A stretch of 64,000 nt of DNA, taken from positions 103,241-167,240 of the forward strand of contig CAYPTB010000021.1 of the NCBI GenBank assembly GCA_964413535.1, given 5' to 3'. This stretch comes from CAYPTB01 sp964413535. GTDB taxonomy: Bacteria; Planctomycetota; UBA1135; GCA-002686595. A program made the position numbers and the translations under genes. Below, piece after piece: positions 58,406-64,000 of this stretch (position 1 is its first letter; each line of letters begins with the position of its first letter). Below the pieces are notes generated by a model. It searched no databases and was not told where the DNA came from. It saw only the letters and a program-made list of their open reading frames with translations.

Positions 58406-60325
58406 TCAGTTCGATGCCACCGGGAATTCTAACGAGTAGGTCATCAGGCCGAGCGACCTGGAGCGGTACTCCTCCTTCGAGAGCAGCCGATCGGCTTCAC
58501 GGCTCATCTGCTCGAGCAACGCGTCGTCGATGTCGGGCACGGTCCCCAGGCCGCGCCCGGAGGAGCCGTCGAGGAGCGCCTGCAGCATCTCCTGGGCATG
58601 GTCCCAGCGAACCAGGTCGGTGCCCTCCTCCTGCGCGCGCTCGTCCAGAGCGGCGAACCAGGCGTCGAACGCGGAGAGCGCCCTCACGCCCTCCGCCCCT
58701 GCGTACAGCCGGAACCCGTCGGCCTCGAAGTCGACTTCGACCTCCTGGCACAGGAGGCGGGTCTCGCCTTCCCCCACGAGGACCCCGTAGCCCGCGTGCT
58801 CCGGCAGGGGCAGGCGCACCGCGCCCTGCAGGGGCCGAGGCACGATCGGCGAGACGTAGCGCTTCCCCTCCCACGTGCGCAGCGCAAGCACGAAGACCAC
58901 GTGCGGCCGGCCGCGCACCACGGCGTCCACGACGATCCGATCTCCGGGGTGCACCGGCGTCCGGTCCTGCAGCCTGACCGTGCGGCCCTCCGCGAGCGCG
59001 AAGGCGAGCGGGAACTGGATCGCGACCTCTACTGCGCGCTCGCCGCGCCCCCCGAACACCGCACCGGCGGCGATCACGACCGCCGCGAAACCGGTGAGCA
59101 CCGGATGACGTCGGGTCGTGATGCGCGCGCGACGCGCGAGACCGCGCACGCGGTTGGTCCTCACGGCGCTCGGGATCCCGTCCTGCGACAGGAACATCTC
59201 CAGGTCCAGGCGCAGCTCGCGCGCACTCTGGTAGCGGCGGCCGGCGGACACCTCCATGGCCTTGAGACAGATGGCCTCGAGGTCCTTGGGGACGGCGGGA
59301 TTGAGTTTGCGCGGCGTGGCGAAGTCGCCGCGCTTCACGCGCTCGAGCACGTCGGAGATCGCGCCGCCGCCGAACGCGCGCTGGAGCGTGAGGAACTCGT
59401 ACAGCACCAGGCCGAGTTGGTACACGTCGGTGCGCGGGTCCGTTCCGACCCTTTGGCTGGCGGCCTGCTCGGGCGCCACGTACGCCACGGTGCCGTACAG
59501 TCCCTCGGTGACCGCCCCCGCCAGACGATCCGTGTTCCCGGCCAGACCGAAGTCGAGCACGACCGGGTGGGCGCCGCCGATCAACATGATGTTGCTCGGC
59601 TTGAGATCGCGGTGAACGACCCGCAGGGCGTGGGTCGCTTCGATCGTGCGCGCCACCTCCACCATCACCCGCGCGACGGTGCGACTGTAGGACGTCGCTT
59701 CGACGAGGTCGGCGCGTCCTTCGGGGAGCGGTCGCTCGATGGCTTCGGTCACGACTTCTGCGCCGCGGATCGCGCGACCGCGGCCCGCGCCCGCGCGCGA
59801 GAGCCGTTCGGCCATGCGCTCGATCGCCTTCGCGAGCGAGACTCCGTCGACGAGGTCCATGACGACGAAGGAGAGCTCGCCGTCGCGCCCCACCTCGTGC
59901 ACGGCCACGATGCCCGGGTGGCGAATCCCGGCCAGGATCTTGGACTCCTTCAGCAAGAGCTCCTCGCGCGCGGGATCGCCGACGTCGAGCGCGGGCAGGA
60001 GCTTGATCGCTACCCGCCGCTCGAGGCGCGTGTCGAAGGCCGCGAACACGCGCCCCATGCCCCCCGCTCCGATCTCGCCCTCCAAGCGGTAGCGGCCCAA
60101 GAGCACGCGCCGCTCCGGTCCCGCGGACGGAACGGCGCTCAGTGCGAGAGCGGCCTGGCTCACGAGCTCGCGGAACTCGCGCCGCTCGTCCTCGCTCTCG
60201 AGGCGGGCCTGGAATTCGGCCGAGTCGACCTCTTCCCCGGCCTCCCGCTTGGCCAAGTACTCCGCGGCGCGGCTCTCCGCCGCGGATGGTGGTCGCGCAG
60301 CCGTCTTTTCGAGCTCTTCGTCCAT
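58406..60325 (-). CDS. Hanks-type Ser/Thr protein kinase, membrane-bound
   Basis: 639 residues. Cytoplasmic kinase domain about 79-375: GEIGAGGMGRV (P-loop), VAIK (Lys108), HRDLKPSN (238-245), DFG (258-260), GTVAYVAPEQ. It is a full active-type kinase with an insert between 175 and 215. A transmembrane helix near 410-428 (LTGFAAVVIAAGAVFG) separates a C-terminal periplasmic beta-rich domain of about 190 residues that may sense envelope signals. Precedes the ECF sigma gene in one operon and diverges from STAS-PilZ 2 across 152 bp. Candidate kinase for the STAS Ser/Thr. Confidence 0.9.
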   Translation of the reverse strand: MDEELEKTAARPPSAAESRAAEYLAKREAGEEVDSAEFQARLESEDERREFRELVSQAALALSAVPSAGPERRVLLGRYRLEGEIGAGGMGRVFAAFDTRLERRVAIKLLPALDVGDPAREELLLKESKILAGIRHPGIVAVHEVGRDGELSFVVMDLVDGVSLAKAIERMAERLSRAGAGRGRAIRGAEVVTEAIERPLPEGRADLVEATSYSRTVARVMVEVARTIEATHALRVVHRDLKPSNIMLIGGAHPVVLDFGLAGNTDRLAGAVTEGLYGTVAYVAPEQAASQRVGTDPRTDVYQLGLVLYEFLTLQRAFGGGAISDVLERVKRGDFATPRKLNPAVPKDLEAICLKAMEVSAGRRYQSARELRLDLEMFLSQDGIPSAVRTNRVRGLARRARITTRRHPVLTGFAAVVIAAGAVFGGRGERAVEVAIQFPLAFALAEGRTVRLQDRTPVHPGDRIVVDAVVRGRPHVVFVLALRTWEGKRYVSPIVPRPLQGAVRLPLPEHAGYGVLVGEGETRLLCQEVEVDFEADGFRLYAGAEGVRALSAFDAWFAALDERAQEEGTDLVRWDHAQEMLQALLDGSSGRGLGTVPDIDDALLEQMSREADRLLSKEEYRSRSLGLMTYSLEFPVASN

Positions 60326-60477
60326 CGGCTACCCCGTTCGGCCATCCACCCCGGGAGAGTCTATCGAGGGGAAGCTCGCCGCCGGGCGAACGGAGAGCCT
60401 GACGGGTCGTTCGCGCCTGGCTTGCGCCACCTCCGCGGACTCCCCATCCTGGACGCCTCACTCGCCCAGAGCGCTTC

Positions 60478-61308
60478 ATGCGGATCACCGTCGAGCCGAG
60501 GGACCCCTACACGATCCTGCACCTGCGCGGGGAGTTCGACACGTTCTACTGCCCGCTCCTGCAGCGCGAGATCGAATCGCTGGTCGAGGCCGGAGTCGTG
60601 CACGTCGTGCTCAACATGCGGATGGTGAAGTTCGTCAACTCCACCGCCTTGGGAGCCATCCTGCGCGCGTCCAAGACCCTCTCGGGACACGGCGGTCGCC
60701 TCGCGATCGCGCGGCCGTCGCCCTTCAGTCGCGACGTCATGGAGCGCGTCGGGTTGGAGCGCATCGTGCCCCTGTTCGATACCGACGAGGCGGCGGGCGA
60801 GTACGTCGTCTCGGAGCGAGCAGCGCATTCGGGCGGCGACCCCGAGAGCCCCGAAGAGGACGAGACCTCGATCCTCTTCACCCTCGTCGACCAGGAGCGG
60901 CTCGAGCACTTCCTGCCCCTCGAAGAGCGGACGCGTTCGAAGCCGAATCCGGTTCACGGTCACGCGTTCGGCGGGCGCTGGCGCGGCATCGGGCGCATGT
61001 CGGGCCTCGACATCGACGGCGTGCGCTTCACCTGGAGCGGCGCTCGCACGCAGCTCTCGCCGTTCGAGATGGCGCAGATGCTCGCCATCGGGACCGAGCT
61101 GCGCGTGAAGTTCCGCCTGCCGCTCCTCAAGCCCGGCCACTGCGAGGCGATCGTCGTCGTCGACGAGGTCGAGGAACGACCCGACGGAGTGAAGATCGGA
61201 GCGAGCTTCGGCGAGATCGACGAAGCGACGCGGCAGTCGGTGCAGCAATACGCGGAGGACATGGCGTTCCTCAAGCGCGAGCTGCGCGAGGCCACTGGTT
61301 CGCCCTGA
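60478..61308 (+). CDS. STAS-PilZ fusion protein 2 (degenerate PilZ motif)
   Basis: 276 residues from ATG; clear paralogue of the 56921 protein. The STAS part is close: TILHLRGEFDTFYCPLLQRE and MVKFVNSTALGAILRASKTL, so the phosphorylatable Ser-Thr is kept. In the PilZ-like part the DLSGEG of the paralogue is replaced by GLDIDG (RMSGLDIDGVRFTW), losing the (D/N)xSxxG motif, so c-di-GMP binding is doubtful. The ending is preserved (VKIGASFGEIDEATRQS). Likely a regulator that shares upstream inputs but not the ligand. Confidence 0.75.
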   Translation: MRITVEPRDPYTILHLRGEFDTFYCPLLQREIESLVEAGVVHVVLNMRMVKFVNSTALGAILRASKTLSGHGGRLAIARPSPFSRDVMERVGLERIVPLFDTDEAAGEYVVSERAAHSGGDPESPEEDETSILFTLVDQERLEHFLPLEERTRSKPNPVHGHAFGGRWRGIGRMSGLDIDGVRFTWSGARTQLSPFEMAQMLAIGTELRVKFRLPLLKPGHCEAIVVVDEVEERPDGVKIGASFGEIDEATRQSVQQYAEDMAFLKRELREATGSP

Positions 61309-61331
61309 TCACGAGCCGACGGCGCGCGCGC

Positions 61332-62450
61332 TCAGGTGTGCTCGACGACTTCCCCGCCGCGCCGACGGCGCGCGAGCCGCGACGCGCGCTGCGCGCGCAC
61401 GGCTTCGAAGAGCACCCGTTCGAAGTCGCCGGCGATGCGCGGCCAGGCGAAGCGCTCCAGCGCGACCTCGCGGGCACGCGTCCCCCAGCGCGACCGGCCC
61501 ATCGGTGAGCCCGCCGCCAATTGCAGGATCTCCACCCAAGCGTTGCGGTTCCCTGGCGCCGCCAGCAGGCCGGTTTCCTCGGGCTCGACGAAGTAGCGCA
61601 GGCGCGGAAGGTCCGACGCCAGCACGGGGATGCCGCAGCCCATCGCGCGGGGGATCTGCTTGCCGCGGACGTCGTCGTGCAGGGCCGGCACGGCGAGCAG
61701 CGTGCTCCCTCCGATGAGCGCCGGCAGCTCCTCCGGCCGTGGGCGCGGGAGCCAGTGAACCCCTTCGCTCACCCCCAGTTGGTCGGCCATCGCGCGCAGC
61801 GTGGCCCGATCGGCCCCCTCGCCCGCCAGGACCAGCGACCAGTCGCCGCGCTGCCCGACGGTGGCCGCGAACGCGTGCAACAGCGTCCGGAGACCACGCG
61901 ATTCCTCGAGTCTCCCGATGTAGAGCAGGATGCGCCCCCGAATCCTGTGGCGCGCGATCAGCGCGCTCGAGAGCCCCGGCCGGTAGTGCTCGAGGTCCAC
62001 GCCCTGCGGAAGGTTCGTGATCGACTGGACGGGGAAGCCTTCGTGCAGCGCGAGCCTCTCCGCGACCGGATCCAGCGCGACGAGAGCGTTCGCGGTGTGA
62101 CGGACGAAGCGCCCCCACAATCGCTCGCCGACCCATTGCAGCGCCCGCACGGGAGAGGGTCGCTGCTCGATGCCCGCTTCGACGAGCACGAGCCCCGCCG
62201 AGTGGCGACGCGCGGTGCGCGCGCCCAACCAGGCGGTGGGCGAGAGTGCGTCGTAGGCGACGAGCACGTCCGGTCGCCACGTCGCGAGTCGCATCTCCCC
62301 GTGCTCCACCTCGCTCGAGTGCGGGATCACGCCCGGCGGCGCGCCGAAACCGCGTACGACGTGACCGCGCCCGAGCAGCTCGCGCGCGAGCTCGGGCGCA
62401 TGATCGCCGCCCTTCGTACCGAGGGTCAACGGATCGACCAAGAGCGCCAC
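61332..62450 (-). CDS. GT4-family glycosyltransferase
   Basis: 372 residues. Rossmann C-terminal domain markers of GT-B GT4 enzymes: ILLYIGRLEESRGLRTLLHA, LVLAGEGADRATL, and IPRAMGCGIPVLASDLPRLRYFVEPEETGLL, where the ExxxxGLL donor motif sits. The N-terminal acceptor domain has the common GGDHAPELARELLGRGHVV start. Retaining transferase, probably UDP- or GDP-sugar dependent. Role in envelope or surface glycan is inference. Confidence 0.8.
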   Translation of the reverse strand: MALLVDPLTLGTKGGDHAPELARELLGRGHVVRGFGAPPGVIPHSSEVEHGEMRLATWRPDVLVAYDALSPTAWLGARTARRHSAGLVLVEAGIEQRPSPVRALQWVGERLWGRFVRHTANALVALDPVAERLALHEGFPVQSITNLPQGVDLEHYRPGLSSALIARHRIRGRILLYIGRLEESRGLRTLLHAFAATVGQRGDWSLVLAGEGADRATLRAMADQLGVSEGVHWLPRPRPEELPALIGGSTLLAVPALHDDVRGKQIPRAMGCGIPVLASDLPRLRYFVEPEETGLLAAPGNRNAWVEILQLAAGSPMGRSRWGTRAREVALERFAWPRIAGDFERVLFEAVRAQRASRLARRRRGGEVVEHT

Positions 62451-62630
62451 GCGCAGCGGCCCACTCTCGTCGGGGATGTCGGGCTGGGAAACGATGACCG
62501 GTCACCTCCGGCGGTCGGGGAAGAGTTTCCAGAAGTCCGTATCGGGAGTCGAGAATCTCGATCTTGATCGCTCATGCCAGGGTGCACGCCGCCGAGAACG
62601 GAAGGGCCCCAGAAACCTCCCCTCCAGCCC

Positions 62631-63254
62631 ATGCACCTCTACGAACCCAAGCCCTTCGCCCCCATCCCCGGCACCGTTCCGGCCCCGCGCGGCCTCTTCA
62701 TCGATCGCTGGGGGACCCTCCTGTGCGAGCCCGAGGACGGTCGCAAGAAGACTGCCGCCGATCTGCGGTTCCACGACGGAGCCATCGATGCGCTCTTCCG
62801 CGCTCGCCGCGCCGGTTGGCTCGTGTACGTGATCGGGAACGAGCTCGACGTCGCTCACGGACGCATGTCCGATTCCGAATGGCAGGCCATCGAAGCCCGC
62901 TACCTCGGCGAGCTCGAGGCCCACGGCGTCACCGTCCAGCGCCAGTACGCCTGCATCGATCATCCCCAAGGGGCCGGGGGTCACCGCTTCGACTCGGTGT
63001 TCCTGCTCCCGAACACCGGCCTCCTGTTCCACGCAGCCCACAACGACGGCATCGCGATCGGGAAGAGCTGGGTCATCGGCGACAGCACGCTCGAGCTCGT
63101 CGCGGGTTGGCGAGCCGGCGTGCGGACGGCCGGAGTGCGGACGGGTCAGGGTCTCGCCGACGGAGAGTTCCACGTCCAACCCGAGTTCGTCGCGGAAGAC
63201 CTCGCCGAAGCGGTCCTGGGCGTGCTGGGCCAACGGCTGGTGGAGCTCGCGTAG
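62631..63254 (+). CDS. HAD-like phosphatase-fold protein with altered active site
   Basis: 207 residues from ATG at 62631 (an upstream ATG at 62574 adds a Pro-rich leader with no support). GLFIDRWGTLL corresponds to HAD motif I of the GmhB/HisB type (normally DRDG), but Asp+2 is Trp, so the general acid is absent. Motif IV VIGDSTLELVAGWRAGVRTAGV is normal, and the region between has HRFDSVFLLPN in place of the Lys motif III. Likely a catalytically weak or repurposed HAD protein. The GT4 gene diverges from it. Confidence 0.7.
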   Translation: MHLYEPKPFAPIPGTVPAPRGLFIDRWGTLLCEPEDGRKKTAADLRFHDGAIDALFRARRAGWLVYVIGNELDVAHGRMSDSEWQAIEARYLGELEAHGVTVQRQYACIDHPQGAGGHRFDSVFLLPNTGLLFHAAHNDGIAIGKSWVIGDSTLELVAGWRAGVRTAGVRTGQGLADGEFHVQPEFVAEDLAEAVLGVLGQRLVELA

Positions 63255-63389
63255 GCTTCGGAGGGGCGAGCGGCCGGCGCGAGTCCCCGAGCGCTGGGAA
63301 GCTGTGCGGGACGAAGTTAGGATCGCTCGAGCGAGCCTGCCCGGGATCGACGGGCCAGGTAGGCTTGGGAAGTCGTCGGAGATCCGGGC

Positions 63390-63839
63390 ATGAAGAAGAT
63401 CGGCGAGCTGATCACGGGCCGCAAGGCGATCACCCTCCCCGAGGCCGCGACCGCCTTCGAGGCGGCCGTGGCGATGGCGGACGATCGCGTCGGGGCGGTG
63501 CTCGTCGCGGACGGCGATGGATGTCCGGTGGGGATCTTCACCGAGCGCGACCTGATGTTGCGCGTGGTCGTCCGCGGGCTGGATCCCAAGGTCGAGCGCA
63601 TCGGCAAGCACATGACGCGCGACATCTTCTCCGTATCGCCGGAGCGCACGGTGTCCGACGCCGCACACGAGATGCAGAGTCGGCACATTCGCCACCTTCC
63701 GATCGTCCAGGACAAGCAGGTGCTCGGGCTCTTGAGTCTGCGCGACCTCCTGCGCGATCTCCTGAACCTCAAGCGTCAGGAGGTCCAGGCCCTCACTGCC
63801 TACATCCAGGGCGAGGGCGAGTCGGGCGCGCCGCGCTAG
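63390..63839 (+). CDS. Two-CBS-domain protein
   Basis: 149 residues. Tandem CBS repeats: first TLPEAATAFEAAVAMADDRVGAVLV ... GIFTERDLMLRV, second FSVSPERTVSDAAHEMQSRHIRHLPIV ... GLLSLRDLLRDLL (each shown in part). A stand-alone CBS pair that would bind adenosyl nucleotides such as AMP, ATP or SAM and report energy or second-messenger state to a partner protein. 135 bp upstream carry no gene. A tandem repeat begins right after the stop. Confidence 0.85.
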   Translation: MKKIGELITGRKAITLPEAATAFEAAVAMADDRVGAVLVADGDGCPVGIFTERDLMLRVVVRGLDPKVERIGKHMTRDIFSVSPERTVSDAAHEMQSRHIRHLPIVQDKQVLGLLSLRDLLRDLLNLKRQEVQALTAYIQGEGESGAPR

Positions 63840-63840
63840 C

Positions 63841-64000
63841 GCTAACGGTGCGCTCGCGCACCGCGTGTCCGCTAGCGGTGCGCTCGCGCACCGCGTGTCC
63901 ATCGGGGCCCGCTCGCGCGCCCGCGTGTCCACCGGTGGCCGCTCGCGAGCCCGCGTGTCCATCGGTTGCCGCTCGCGAGCCCGCGTGTCCATCGGTTCCC
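63841..64000. repeat. 30-bp tandem hairpin repeat, running off the window
   Basis: Five complete 30-bp units and the start of a sixth, from the base after the CBS gene. All share CGCTCGCG and end CCGCGTGTCC. In units 1 and 2 the core forms GCG/ACGGTGCG-CTCG-CGCACCG; in units 4 and 5 it becomes a GCTCGCGAGC palindrome. Unit 2 plus five bases matches 13935-13965. On the minus strand it reads as a decapeptide repeat, but that frame is not a credible gene. Confidence 0.85.

Noticed and set aside
56901..60341. Shared ACCCCGTTCGG before STAS-PilZ 1 and near the kinase start
   Set aside because: Only 11 bp, at different distances and orientation relative to the genes; likely chance in this base composition.
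62502..63992. Minus-strand gene with an N-terminal decapeptide repeat
   Set aside because: The repeat is 30 bp so every frame repeats; the rest is antisense to the HAD and CBS genes, which have clear motifs.
63841..64000. CRISPR array
   Set aside because: The 30-bp units are contiguous with no spacers, and a related copy occurs as a single unit elsewhere; no cas genes.

Overview
The window is GC-rich bacterial chromosome, very dense in genes, with many 4-bp start/stop overlaps and GTG starts. The mix of a membrane-anchored sulfatase-fold enzyme, a cytochrome/copper-monooxygenase fusion, a Hanks-type kinase next to an ECF-like sigma factor, a DUF4388 protein, a lone type IV pilin-like protein and many lipoproteins suggests a member of the Planctomycetota or a related deep lineage. 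That assignment is inference; no rRNA or species marker is present.

Layout. 1-2185 is the right end of an integrative element inserted in a tRNA-Arg gene; only an AlpA-like regulator, part of a primase and the duplicated tRNA 3' end are visible. 2254-22849 is chromosome: a LolC/E-type permease; a redoxin lipoprotein, copper monooxygenase and sulfatase-like group; two small lipoproteins and a zinc-ribbon protein; an O-antigen ligase/TPR protein; a GH113-like hydrolase; a GcvT-like/FAD oxidoreductase operon bracketed by two small look-alike proteins; and a pilin-like protein. 22902-31309 is a complete integrative element of about 8.4 kb in tRNA-His, with 52-bp direct repeats, a tyrosine integrase, AlpA-like regulators, a TOPRIM/DUF3987 replication protein, a separate primase zinc ribbon and a five-gene operon of unknown cargo. 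31620-64000 is chromosome again: ThiF/MobA-like genes, a DUF4388 signalling protein, a long coiled-coil protein, a heterodimeric ABC exporter coupled to an SGNH hydrolase, asnS, an NhaC-like antiporter, a BatA/DUF58 pair with dihydroorotase, and a signalling locus (PP2C phosphatase, two STAS-PilZ proteins, ECF-like sigma factor, Ser/Thr kinase). Then come a glycosyltransferase, a HAD-like protein, a CBS protein and a 30-bp tandem repeat that runs off the window.

Two observations stand out. First, the tRNA-His element appears to split its own integrase gene when it integrates. The gene runs through the attachment core and now stops two codons past it. The reading frame that would complete it (64 codons, ending 8 bp before the convergent cargo gene) sits at the opposite end of the element; only the excised circle would join them into a 495-residue protein. 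Second, 55272-61308 has a symmetric arrangement of two STAS-PilZ paralogues around a kinase/sigma pair, next to a SpoIIE-type phosphatase. This looks like a partner-switching pathway with possible c-di-GMP input and no RsbW-like kinase in view.

Other gaps: 20449-20682, 31338-31619, 33787-33953 and 56688-56920 hold no convincing gene; 39240-39502 holds only a terminator-like hairpin.
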